Positions 33,462 to 42,107 of a DNA stretch of 64,000 bases are shown here, in pieces. Below the pieces are notes generated by a model that saw only the letters and a program-made list of their open reading frames with translations, made no database searches and had not been told where the DNA came from. Position 1 is the first letter of the stretch; the number at the start of each line of letters is the position of its first letter. This stretch comes from Natrinema zhouii. Its GTDB lineage: Archaea; Halobacteriota; Halobacteria; Halobacteriales; Natrialbaceae. Position numbers and translations under genes: made by a program. The stretch lies in assembly GCF_013456555.2 (NCBI RefSeq), contig NZ_CP059154.1:930001-994000 (forward strand), written 5' to 3'.

Positions 33462-35690
33462 CTACTGGAAGCCGATGCGGCTGCCGCGGCGACCCGACGG
33501 ATCGGGGCCGCTCGTGCCGCCCTGGAACTCCTCTTCGATCTGCTCGTAGTAGTCGAGGATATCGTCGGTGATCGTCGGCCGGACGTTCTCCATGGCCTGT
33601 CGGAAGTGGCGCATTTCGACGATGTCGGCCTCCTCGTCCTCGCGGAGGGCCTCGATGGCCGCTTCGCGGGTGATCGACTCGAGGTCACTGCCGACGTAGC
33701 CGTCCGTAATCTCGGCGATTTCGCGCAGCGTGACGTCGGCGGCCAGCGGCGTGTCCTGGGTGTGGATCTCGAGGATGCGTTCGCGGCCGTCGACGTCTGG
33801 TTCGCCGATCATGACGAGCCGGTCGAATCGGCCCGAGCGCAGCAGTGCGGGGTCGATCATGTCCGGCCGGTTGGTCGCGCCGATGACCATCACGTTCTCC
33901 ATCTCCTCGAGTCCGTCGAGCTCGGTCAGGAGCTGGTTGACGACCCGCTCGGAGACGTTCGAGCCGACTTCACCGCCCCGGCCCGGTGCGAGCGCGTCGA
34001 GCTCGTCGAAGAAGATGACCGTCGGGGAGACCTGCCGCGCCTTGCGGAAGGTCTGTCGGATGGCCTTCTCCGATTCGCCGACCCACTTCGAGAGGAGCTG
34101 CGGGCCGCGCACCGAGATGAAGTTCGCGTTGGTCTCGTTGGCGACGGCCTTCGCCATCAGCGTCTTCCCGGTCCCCGGCGGGCCGTAGAGGAGGACGCCG
34201 GCCGGCGGATCGACGCCCAGCCGATCGAACCGTTCGGGGTTCGAGAGCGGCCACTCGACGGACTCCTGGACCTGGTCTTTAGCGTCCTGCAGGCCGCCGA
34301 CATCGTCCCAGGAAATCTTCGGCAGCTCGACGAGGACCTCCCGCATCGCGCTCGGTTCGACCTCGTTGAGCGCCCCGCGGAAGTCCGTCCGCTTGACGAT
34401 CATCCGATCGATCAGGCTCGGCGGGATGTCCTCCTCGTCGAGATCGATTTCGGGGAGGTAGCGCCGGAGCGCCTTCATCGCGGCCTCCTTGGTCAGGCTC
34501 TCGATGTCGGCACCGACGAAGCCGTGGGTCTCGTCGGCGAGGTGGCCGAGGTTGACGTCGTCCGAGAGGGGCATCCCGCGGGTGTGGATCTGCAGGATCT
34601 CCTCGCGGCCCGTCTCGTCTGGAACGCCGATTTCGATCTCGCGGTCGAACCGGCCGGGTCGACGCAGCGCGGGGTCGACCGAATCGACGCGGTTGGTCGC
34701 GGCGATGACGATGACCTGCCCTCGCGACTCGAGGCCGTCCATCATGGTCAGCAGCTGGGCGACGACGCGGCGTTCGACCTCGCCAGTGACGTCCTCGCGC
34801 TTGGGTGCGATGGAGTCGAGTTCGTCGATGAAGATGATCGACGGCGACTCCTCGGTGGCGTCCTCGAAGATTTCACGGAGCTGTTGTTCGGACTCGCCGT
34901 AGTACTTCGAGATGATCTCCGGGCCGGCGATAGAGAAGAAACTGGCGGAGGTCTCGTTGGCGACGGCTTTCGCGAGCAGGGTCTTCCCGGTCCCCGGTGG
35001 GCCGTGCAGGAGGACGCCCTGTGGCGGCTCGATGCCGAGTTTTTTGAAGATCTGCGGATGCTTCATCGGGAGTTCGACCATCTCCCGGACCCGCTGGATC
35101 TCGCCTTGCAGGCCGCCGATGTCCTCGTAGGTGATCCCGCCTCCGGTCTTCTCGAAGCCCGAAATCGGCTCCTCGCGGAGTTCGACGTCGGTGTCTTCGG
35201 TGATGAGGACCACGCCCTCCGGTTCGGTCTCGACGGCTATGAGTGGGATCGCCTGACCCGGCGATCGCATGAACGGATGATTCGTCGAGCTCATTACGGG
35301 GACGATGTCGCGGCCGACGACCGGCCGCTTGAGGATCTGGCGTTTCACCATGCCCGCGGCGTCGGAGCCGAACTGGACCGACGCCTCCTCGGGGGGCGCG
35401 AGGACGAGTTTCTCCGCTTTCGTCGCTTCGGCCTTGCGAATCGTCACGCGTTCGCCGATACCGACGTCGGCGTTCTGTCGGGTGAAGCCGTCGATACGGA
35501 CGGTGTCCGTGTTCCAGTCCTGCCGGTCTGCGCGCCAGACCTTCGCGGCAGTGGTGTCTGCACCCTCGATTTCGATGATGTCGCCCGGACTCAGCTTCAG
35601 ATGTAACAGCGTGTCCGGGTCGAGTCGGGCGATACCACGACCCGAGTCGTTCGGGTACGCTTTCGCAACCTCCAGTTGGACTTCGTTCAT
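33462..35690 (-). CDS. Cdc48/VAT-type AAA+ ATPase
   Basis: 742 aa. N-terminal [24 protein letters not shown] barrel (here [20 protein letters not shown]), CDC48_2 domain at about 110-175, and D1 and D2 AAA modules each with GPPGTGKTL, Walker [21 protein letters not shown] and [20 protein letters not shown], and complete arginine-finger regions. The extreme C-terminus is acidic and carries GSRIGFQ. This is the canonical haloarchaeal Cdc48, a hexameric protein unfoldase that probably feeds the proteasome. It is closely related to, but clearly distinct from, the copy at 26.9 kb. A large 666-codon plus-strand frame over the same bases is an artefact of codon bias. Confidence 0.97.
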   Translation of the reverse strand: MNEVQLEVAKAYPNDSGRGIARLDPDTLLHLKLSPGDIIEIEGADTTAAKVWRADRQDWNTDTVRIDGFTRQNADVGIGERVTIRKAEATKAEKLVLAPPEEASVQFGSDAAGMVKRQILKRPVVGRDIVPVMSSTNHPFMRSPGQAIPLIAVETEPEGVVLITEDTDVELREEPISGFEKTGGGITYEDIGGLQGEIQRVREMVELPMKHPQIFKKLGIEPPQGVLLHGPPGTGKTLLAKAVANETSASFFSIAGPEIISKYYGESEQQLREIFEDATEESPSIIFIDELDSIAPKREDVTGEVERRVVAQLLTMMDGLESRGQVIVIAATNRVDSVDPALRRPGRFDREIEIGVPDETGREEILQIHTRGMPLSDDVNLGHLADETHGFVGADIESLTKEAAMKALRRYLPEIDLDEEDIPPSLIDRMIVKRTDFRGALNEVEPSAMREVLVELPKISWDDVGGLQDAKDQVQESVEWPLSNPERFDRLGVDPPAGVLLYGPPGTGKTLMAKAVANETNANFISVRGPQLLSKWVGESEKAIRQTFRKARQVSPTVIFFDELDALAPGRGGEVGSNVSERVVNQLLTELDGLEEMENVMVIGATNRPDMIDPALLRSGRFDRLVMIGEPDVDGRERILEIHTQDTPLAADVTLREIAEITDGYVGSDLESITREAAIEALREDEEADIVEMRHFRQAMENVRPTITDDILDYYEQIEEEFQGGTSGPDPSGRRGSRIGFQ

Positions 35691-35899
35691 GGTTTAGGGA
35701 TGGACGGCGATGTCTTTCACTCCGGTTCGTGAGCGGATAGGTTTTGTGTTAGCCCACATTTCTGTGCTAATCACTATCATAGAAGAGTGGGACTGGACGC
35801 TACAAAGATGTACCGGACCCGGTCGGTTTTGAGCGTATCGACAGCCCGTCGAACGGCCGGACAGGTGGCTTTTTGCGTCTTCCCCTCCGGGATGCAGGC

Positions 35900-37267
35900 A
35901 TGCGAATCCTCGCCTTCGACGGCCGCATGGGTGCGAGCGGCGACATGATCCTCGCCGCGCTCATCGACGCCGGTGCCGACCCCGACGCCCTCGAGCCCGT
36001 GACCGACGCCCTCGAGGTGGAGTATCGAATCGACGAGGCGACGAAGCGCGGCATCGCCGCGACGACGGTCGACGTGTTTCTGACGGGCGACGAGGAGAGC
36101 GGCGGAGACGGACGCGACCGCTCAGACGACGATTCGAGCCACGAGGGCGACGATTCAGGGCACGGTGAGCACGATCACGAGGGAGATGACGATCACGAGC
36201 ATGGGGGCAGTCACGATCACGACCACAACCACACCGACGGCGTTCACGCCGAAGGCCACGGCCCCCACCGCAGCTATCTCGAGGTTCGCGAGATCGTCAC
36301 CGACATGGACCTCGAGCCGCCGGTCGAACGCGACGCGCTCGCGATCTTCGAACTGCTCGGCGAGGCGGAGGCGAGCGTCCACGGTGAGGATCTCGAGGAG
36401 ATCCACTTCCACGAGGTCGGAGCCGACGACGCGATCGCGGACGTGGTCGGTACCGCGGCGCTGCTCCGCGATCTCGAGCCGGAGCGAGTCGTCACCACGC
36501 CGCTCGCGACCGGCGGCGGGACGGTTTCGATGAGTCACGGCGAGTATCCCGTGCCGACGCCGGCGGTGGTCGAGATCGCCGAACGGGCCGATTGGTCGCT
36601 GCGCGGTGGGCCGGTCGACGCCGAGTTGCTTACGCCCACCGGCGCGGCAATCCTCGGCCACGTCGCCGACAGCATCGACTCGCTACCGGCGCTCTCGCTC
36701 GAGGCCTCGGGCTACGGTGCGGGCGGCTACGACCTTGACCCGCATCCGAACGTCCTCCGGGTACTGGTCGGAGACGGAGCGGGGCGTGGCGAACTCGCGA
36801 AAGACGATATCGCGGTCCTCGAGACAAATCTCGACGACGCGACGCCCGAAGTGCTGGGCGGGCTACAGGAGACCCTCGCGGACGCGGGCGCTCGAGACGT
36901 CTCGATCCTCCCCGCGACGATGAAGAAGTCCCGCCCCGGCCACCTCGTGAAGGTCATCTGCAAGCCCGCGGATCGGGAGCGCGTCGCTCGAGCGCTGGCC
37001 GAAGAGACGGGAACGCTGGGTGTTCGTGACGCGGGCGTGACGCATCGGTGGATCGCCGAGCGAGAGTTCGAGACGGTGACGCTCGAGATCGACGGCGACG
37101 AGTACGAAGTCACTGTAAAGATTGCGAGCGATTCCGACGGTGAGGTGTACGACGTGAGTGCGGAGTACGACGATGCGAAAGCGGTGGCTCGAGAGACGGG
37201 GATACCGACTCGAGACGTACTGAGTAGAGCAGAACGGGCTACCAGTGAATCCAGCTCTCGAGAGTAA
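35900..37267 (+). CDS. larC: LarC, nickel-pincer cofactor biosynthesis protein
   Basis: 455 aa from ATG 35900. MRILAFDGRMGASGDMILAA, then a His/Asp-rich loop (about 80-125, HEHGGSHDHDHNHTDGVHAE), then EEIHFHEVGADDAIADVVGT, ATGGGTVSMSHGEYPVPTPA, ETNLDDATPEVLGGL and KKSRPGHLVKVICKPADRER. LarC is the CTP-dependent enzyme that inserts nickel into the pincer pyridinium cofactor of lactate racemase and related racemases. The His-rich loop may store or deliver nickel. No larA, larB or larE lies nearby, so the other genes are elsewhere or the protein has another target. Confidence 0.92.
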   Translation: MRILAFDGRMGASGDMILAALIDAGADPDALEPVTDALEVEYRIDEATKRGIAATTVDVFLTGDEESGGDGRDRSDDDSSHEGDDSGHGEHDHEGDDDHEHGGSHDHDHNHTDGVHAEGHGPHRSYLEVREIVTDMDLEPPVERDALAIFELLGEAEASVHGEDLEEIHFHEVGADDAIADVVGTAALLRDLEPERVVTTPLATGGGTVSMSHGEYPVPTPAVVEIAERADWSLRGGPVDAELLTPTGAAILGHVADSIDSLPALSLEASGYGAGGYDLDPHPNVLRVLVGDGAGRGELAKDDIAVLETNLDDATPEVLGGLQETLADAGARDVSILPATMKKSRPGHLVKVICKPADRERVARALAEETGTLGVRDAGVTHRWIAEREFETVTLEIDGDEYEVTVKIASDSDGEVYDVSAEYDDAKAVARETGIPTRDVLSRAERATSESSSRE

Positions 37268-37360
37268 CCCGCAACGTTGGTGGGATCTCAGCTGACTACA
37301 AGAACAGCTCTACTGGCAGCAGCGCAAAAATAAAACGAATATTTCAGCCGTGGAGATTAC

Positions 37361-37861
37361 TTATGCAACAGTCTCGTTACCAGCGTCGTCGCCACCGACG
37401 CCGACACCGATGTCGATGTTGTCGAAGATCGTCTCGAGGATACCGGTTAGATCATCGCCAACGAGACCAGTTTCGGTCGTCGAGTTATCGGTCGTGTCAT
37501 CGTCGCTCGCGTTGGCACTCGAGTCGACCTCAGCGTTGTTCGAGGAGATCGTGGTCGTATCCTCAACCGAATTCTCGTTCGATTGGGCGACCTCTTGGGA
37601 TTGTGCCGCATTCGTCTCAGCGTGACTCTTGTCCGAGCTGCTGTAGGACGACGCAGCCTGCGTCTGCGAGTTGCTGTTACTCTGTTCGTTTTCGATGGTG
37701 GTCTCCGCTTCCGATTCCTGATCGACGCTAACGTTAGAGTCAGCGTCTGCCTGTGCCGCTGCTGTTCCAGCGAACCCCATAAATGTGAGGCCGCCAATTA
37801 GTGCTACCGTCAGTGCAAGTGTGATTGCGCGTTTCATTGATTCGGTCACCGTATTCGTCAT
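37361..37861 (-). CDS. Secreted Gln/Asn-rich protein, possible minor amyloid subunit
   Basis: 166 aa. A cleavable Sec signal (MKRAITLALTVALIGGLTFM then GFAGTAAAQA; a second start at 37837 is possible) is followed by a mature part rich in Ser, Asn, Gln, Glu and Asp. It contains NEQSNSNSQTQAASSYS and AAQSQEVAQSNENSVED. The Q-S-Q-E-V-A-Q-S-N-E-N spacing matches the repeats of the divergent neighbour (Q-S-Q-D-V-A-Q-V-N-Y-N-N-Q). The C-terminus has an IETIFDNIDIGVGVGGDDAG-like hydrophobic/glycine stretch (LETIFDNIDIGVGVGGDDAG). I recognise no named family. Shared repeats and paired organisation suggest a nucleator or minor component of one fibre; that is inference. Confidence 0.75.
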   Translation of the reverse strand: MTNTVTESMKRAITLALTVALIGGLTFMGFAGTAAAQADADSNVSVDQESEAETTIENEQSNSNSQTQAASSYSSSDKSHAETNAAQSQEVAQSNENSVEDTTTISSNNAEVDSSANASDDDTTDNSTTETGLVGDDLTGILETIFDNIDIGVGVGGDDAGNETVA

Positions 37862-38526
37862 CGGGCAGCACGCGTGTGGACCACAACGGAAGCAGCTATC
37901 ACGTGTGACGGCGCTGTTGCTCGCCGTGCGTCACGCCGACACCTCCCGGTTCTCCCGCTGTGGCGCGTTGCCCAATCGCTACTGTTTACAGACTCCCATT
38001 TGAACCCGGCAAACGGTTTCGCAGCGAATCTGCACGTTGGGACCCGTGTTGCCTTCCCCTATCACAGTGTGATGGTTTTTATCTGAATTTGGGTAGAATT
38101 TGCCCTCGTTACAGCGACACTACAGCTTCAATTTCCGGTCGTTTCGAGGACGATATGCAGAACCGCCGTCCCCGAAATACCGTTCGGATCATCTGATCAG
38201 TTGCGGATACTGCGGAGTAATGAGTGTCTTCGATCGACGAAACGGTTCACAGTGGCGGAACGAGCCGGTCGCGGTGGCCACTCGAAAGCCCGCGCAGTCT
38301 CTCGATTACGCATCGAAACTGGGTAACGATCGTTCCGGGGCCGATTCGGCGCACCATTCATCGGTTGCAGTCGATTGTTACCGATTATAAGCAGTTACGT
38401 TCCCTACTATATCCCCATTCAAACCGGATTCAACCTATCGATAACAAAGTCGGTCATGGAGGAATGATGGTTTGCGTCGCAAAGACTCAGAAACGAAAGA
38501 CACTCACGAAACATATCGAACGCTCA
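37862..38526. other. 665-bp shared upstream region of the two repeat-protein genes
   Basis: No supported gene lies here; the open frames have no protein-like features. A TATA-like CTATAT at 38407-38412 points to transcription of the right-hand gene starting near 38436, giving a leader of about 90 nt. An AT-rich GTTTTTATC occurs around 38072-38082. Such a long spacer leaves room for regulatory sites for both genes. Confidence 0.5.
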
Positions 38527-40083
38527 ATGAAAAGCAACACGACGAGACGGTCACGAACTACGACACTCCTTATGGCCTGTATGGTCGCCCTGGCGATGGT
38601 GGGAGCCGGCGTACCGGCAGCCACCGCGGGCGGCGACGGCGAACTGGACAACGGCACAGTACACACGCTCGCGGACGACGACGAACTGTATCTGGTTTTC
38701 GGCGCTGACCTCGGCGATCAATCGCTCGAGGAGTACGTCGACCAGCACGCGAGCGGCTCGGCCGAGTCCACGGCCGAGGTCATTCAGTACCAGGACGTCG
38801 ATCAGGTCAACATCAACGAGCAAGGCTCCGCGGTGTCGATCGCGATCGACGGTGGCGAAGCGACCGCCATCCAGGAAGCGAACCAGTACAACGACAACGA
38901 ACAGCGCGGCTCGGCCACCGCCGAGGATCGTCTGCAGAGCGCGGAAACGCAGTTCGAGAACGTCGGTGACGTCAACATCGTCATCGGTAACGGTGGCGAC
39001 CAGCAGTTCGACGGCTGGGGAGTCAAAGACAAGAAGGGTGACGACGAGACGATCACCCAGGATGCCCTCGCCGCCGTGACGCAGTCACAGGACGTCGCGC
39101 AGGTCAACTACAACAACCAGAGTACCGCGTTCGCGCTGGCGGTTAACGACAGCGACGCGACCGCGCTCCAGCAGTCCTACCAGCGCAACGAGAACCTGCA
39201 GGAAGGTGTCGCCAACGCGTCCAACGTCTACCTCGGAGACGGTGACTTCGGTCACAAGAAGGACAAGAGCGGCGATAGCGGTCCGAGCGCCGACCAAAGT
39301 TCCGACGCGTTGCTCACGCAGCAACAGGACGTCGAACAGGCGAACCTCAACGAACAGCGCGGTGCCGTCGCCATCGCAGTCGGCGAGGGCAGCACCGCGA
39401 CCGCGATCCAGTTCACCGATCAGAGCAACCTCAACACCCAACTCGGTAGCGCAGACGCCTCGAACCTGCTGGCGTCTTCGGCCGGGATGAACGTCGCGAC
39501 TGCGGGCGATGTCAGCGGCGACGTCCTCTCGACCGAAACCCAGACAGACAAGCCAGACAAGAAGGGCAGCGACGACGGTGCCGAGCAGACGGCGACCGCC
39601 GGCGTGGCCCAGGAGCAGGGCGTCGAACAGCAGAACATCAACCTGCAAAACAGCGCCATGGCCATCGCAGAGAACGAGAGCGAGGCCGTTGCCATCCAGA
39701 TGGCGTACCAGCAGAACTACAACGCGCAGATCGGCTACGCCGACGCGCTCAACGTCTACGCGAGTCCGGGCTACGTCTCCGACGACGTCACCCGCACCTC
39801 GAGCACGACGGTCACCCTGGACGGCAACTCCGGCTCCGACAGTCCCGGCATGTCGTACGATTACGCCGGTAACGCCACGCAGACGAACGACGTCGATCAG
39901 GAGGCGAGCACGGCAATCGAACAGCACCAGTTCATCACGCAGCAGAACGTGAACGAACAGCACACCTCCGTCGCGGTCGCCGAAGACGGCGGGAGTGCCG
40001 GCAGCTCGCAGATAAGCATGCAGGAGAACGAAAACGTTCAGCTCACGTCCGTCGCGTCGACGAACACCTGGGTTGAAGCGTAA
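38527..40083 (+). CDS. Secreted Gln/Asn/Ala repeat protein, curli-like amyloid candidate
   Basis: 518 aa from ATG 38527 (a start at 38464 is possible). Signal peptide: TRRSRTTTLLMACMVALAMV then PAATAGG. Five diverged repeats of about 50 residues start near residues 83, 179, 259, 357 and 459. The core reads Q-x-Q-x-V-x-Q-x-N-x-N-x-Q-x3-A-x-A, then x7-A-x-A-x-Q-x3-Q-x-N-x-N-x-Q-x-G. Example pieces are QYQDVDQVNINEQGSAVSIA and EQANLNEQRGAVAIAVGEGS. Linkers carry Lys/Asp (KKDKSGDSG). Regular Gln/Asn ladders with Ala every second residue are the signature of stacked beta-solenoids such as CsgA. No PGF-CTERM signal is present, so it may be released and assemble outside the cell. Family membership is not certain. 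Confidence 0.82.
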   Translation: MKSNTTRRSRTTTLLMACMVALAMVGAGVPAATAGGDGELDNGTVHTLADDDELYLVFGADLGDQSLEEYVDQHASGSAESTAEVIQYQDVDQVNINEQGSAVSIAIDGGEATAIQEANQYNDNEQRGSATAEDRLQSAETQFENVGDVNIVIGNGGDQQFDGWGVKDKKGDDETITQDALAAVTQSQDVAQVNYNNQSTAFALAVNDSDATALQQSYQRNENLQEGVANASNVYLGDGDFGHKKDKSGDSGPSADQSSDALLTQQQDVEQANLNEQRGAVAIAVGEGSTATAIQFTDQSNLNTQLGSADASNLLASSAGMNVATAGDVSGDVLSTETQTDKPDKKGSDDGAEQTATAGVAQEQGVEQQNINLQNSAMAIAENESEAVAIQMAYQQNYNAQIGYADALNVYASPGYVSDDVTRTSSTTVTLDGNSGSDSPGMSYDYAGNATQTNDVDQEASTAIEQHQFITQQNVNEQHTSVAVAEDGGSAGSSQISMQENENVQLTSVASTNTWVEA

Positions 40084-40202
40084 CTGCAGTCTGTCACACG
40101 GTCGATCTTCGACCGACGTGACTGGCGGCTTCCGTTTCTTTTGGGTCGTTCCACGAGAGTGAGACGACTCGTCACGACGCACTCGAGATAAAACGAATAG
40201 GG

Positions 40203-40982
40203 CTACGACTCGCCGGAGTGGTCGGTTTCCCCGGACTCGCTCGAAGACGAATTCCCACCGTTTCGATGCTCGAGGAGCGCCTCGTCGACGGTCAACTCGC
40301 CCGCAGCGACCCGGCGCGCGAGCACCTCGTCGATCGCCCGATTGTGCTCACTCTGTTCGCGCGAGCGGTCTTTGATGACCTGAATCTCCCCCTCCGTCGG
40401 CTCGATCTCGCGCGCGTTGACGACCTCTCCCTCGAGCCGGGCGATATTGACCGCGGCCAGTACGTCTCCCATCCCTCGCGTCCCGGTGCCGAGGTAGGGA
40501 GTCGTCCCCGTCTCGTCGACGAGTTCGACCGTGACGGTATCGAGCTCGTTGACGAGTTTCGCGCTCTCGAGGCGGGAGCCGTCGCCGATACGGACGACCG
40601 GGGACGGCGCTTCGGCGGCCTCGCGTTGGATCACGTCGACAGCGTCGCCGAGGGGTACCTGGAACGCGGCGACGATGGTCTCACCGGCGAGGATGGCGAT
40701 GCCAGGTCGCTGGCCCGGATCGACGCCGATGACCGTTCGCCCGCTGTCGCCACGAACCGCGGCCAGCGCCTGATCGACGGCACGCCTCGGGTCGTCGGGA
40801 TCGGCGACGATCGTCGTCACGTCCGCGAAGTCGTCGGTGTGGTCGGCCCCGGTGACGACGACGGTGGCCTGCTCCGGCAGTTCCTCGTCCGGCTCGACGG
40901 TCGTAAACGTCGTTCCGCGGTCGCGGAGTTCGTTGACGACGCCGTGGTACACCTCGAAGTCTGTCGTGGCGACGACTATCAC
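40203..40982 (-). CDS. Uncharacterised archaeal protein with RNase H-like (RuvC-type) fold
   Basis: 259 aa. An N-terminal TTDFEVYHGVVNELRDRGTT domain, residues 1-80, is followed by SGRTVIGVDPGQRPGIAILA, the first strand pair of an RNase H-like fold (Asp in GVDPG). VPLGDAVDVIQREAAEAPS and VVRIGDGSRLESAKLVNELD come next. The C-terminal 70 residues are charged and helical (KDRSREQSEHNRAIDEVLAR). It resembles archaeal resolvase-like proteins of unknown function. The second and third acidic residues cannot be placed with certainty, so activity is unproven. It is divergent from radB, a hint of a recombination role. Confidence 0.7.
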   Translation of the reverse strand: MIVVATTDFEVYHGVVNELRDRGTTFTTVEPDEELPEQATVVVTGADHTDDFADVTTIVADPDDPRRAVDQALAAVRGDSGRTVIGVDPGQRPGIAILAGETIVAAFQVPLGDAVDVIQREAAEAPSPVVRIGDGSRLESAKLVNELDTVTVELVDETGTTPYLGTGTRGMGDVLAAVNIARLEGEVVNAREIEPTEGEIQVIKDRSREQSEHNRAIDEVLARRVAAGELTVDEALLEHRNGGNSSSSESGETDHSGES

Positions 40983-41175
40983 ATCTGCGCTTCGGCCCCG
41001 GACTCAATAAACGTGTACGCCACCACGGAGAAGGCCCCAGCACGAATCCGATAGCGGCAAATCGTCGAGCGTAGCGACAGAGTCTCGAGCACTCCGATTG
41101 GACGCCTCGAGTCGATGAGCAGACAGACGCAGCCCGTTCCGGGGCCTTTTTGCGCATCCCCTGTCAACTGAAACC

Positions 41176-41919
41176 GTGACCGAAGAGGCGATTTCAACCG
41201 GCTGTGGCCCGGTCGACGAGTTGCTCGGTGGGGGGTTCGAACGCGGGGCCGTCACGCAGTTGTACGGTCCTCCAGCCGCCGGAAAGACGAATCTCGCGCT
41301 GTCGGCGGCCGTCGAGACTGCGGTCGACGGCGGCACCGTCGTCTACATCGACACCGAAGGCGTCTCCGTCGACCGCTTCCAGCAACTGCTCGAAGCCAAA
41401 GCCGACACCGAGTCGCCTCGAGACGGAGAGACGGATAGCGACGCCGACGACGTGGAGGCCGTCGCCTCGCGAATCGTCATCGAAGACGCACTGGACTTCG
41501 AGGAACAGGCCGAGGCCGTCCGCGACGCCGAGGAGTTCGCCGAGCGCGCGGACCTGATCGTCCTCGACAGCGCGACCGGCTTCTACCGGCTCGAGCGCAC
41601 CGCCGACGGCGACGACGGGGAGGCGTTACGCAGCGTCACTCGACAGGTGACCCATCTGCTCTCGCTGGCCCGGAAACACGACCTCGCCGTCGTCCTGACG
41701 AATCAAGTTTTTGCGGACCCCGACTCGGATCGAACCCGGGGACTCGGCGGGAACACCCTCGAGCACTGGACCGGAACCGTCGTCCGCCTCGAGCGCTTTC
41801 GCGGCGGGAAGCGACGGGCAACCCTCGAGAAACACCGCTCGAAACCCGTCGGGGACTCGGTGCAGTTCCGAATTACCGACACCGGACTCGAGGGCGGTGA
41901 CGACGACACCTGGTCCTGA
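41176..41919 (+). CDS. radB: RadB, RecA/RadA paralogue
   Basis: 247 aa with a GTG start. Short N-terminus, EAISTGCGPVDELLGGGFER, then Walker A QLYGPPAAGKTNLALSAAVE and Walker B ERADLIVLDSATGFYRLERT. The DNA-binding region is reduced (TNQVFADPDSDRTRGLGGNT, then VRLERFRGGKRRATLEKHRS). An Asp/Glu insertion lies at about 78-100. RadB is the archaeal RadA mediator without the helix-hairpin-helix N-domain and is known to aid homologous recombination in Haloferax. Length and motifs agree with that family. No RNA or protein partners adjoin it. Confidence 0.93.
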   Translation: MTEEAISTGCGPVDELLGGGFERGAVTQLYGPPAAGKTNLALSAAVETAVDGGTVVYIDTEGVSVDRFQQLLEAKADTESPRDGETDSDADDVEAVASRIVIEDALDFEEQAEAVRDAEEFAERADLIVLDSATGFYRLERTADGDDGEALRSVTRQVTHLLSLARKHDLAVVLTNQVFADPDSDRTRGLGGNTLEHWTGTVVRLERFRGGKRRATLEKHRSKPVGDSVQFRITDTGLEGGDDDTWS

Positions 41920-42107
41920 TCGCGTCCCGTTCCCGCTGAGACGCTGCGACTGCAACTCGTTCTGACACCGTCGGTTTTCGGGACGTATCGCTATCGAACC
42001 GCTGGGCCGTCACCGACGTGGCTGTCAAACGGGCCGCAAAGAGACCGAACGGAGAGGTCGAATCAGCGCAAAAACGAGTTACCGGAGCGAGATCGTGCGT
42101 ACTCCGA

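Noticed and set aside
33606..35606. 666-codon open frame on the plus strand
   Set aside because: It is the antisense strand of the Cdc48 gene; GC-rich codon bias keeps the complementary frame open. The translation has no family motifs.
39085..40182. 365-codon minus-strand frame over the repeat protein
   Set aside because: It is an antisense frame kept open by repeats and codon bias; the plus-strand protein has a signal peptide and conserved repeats.
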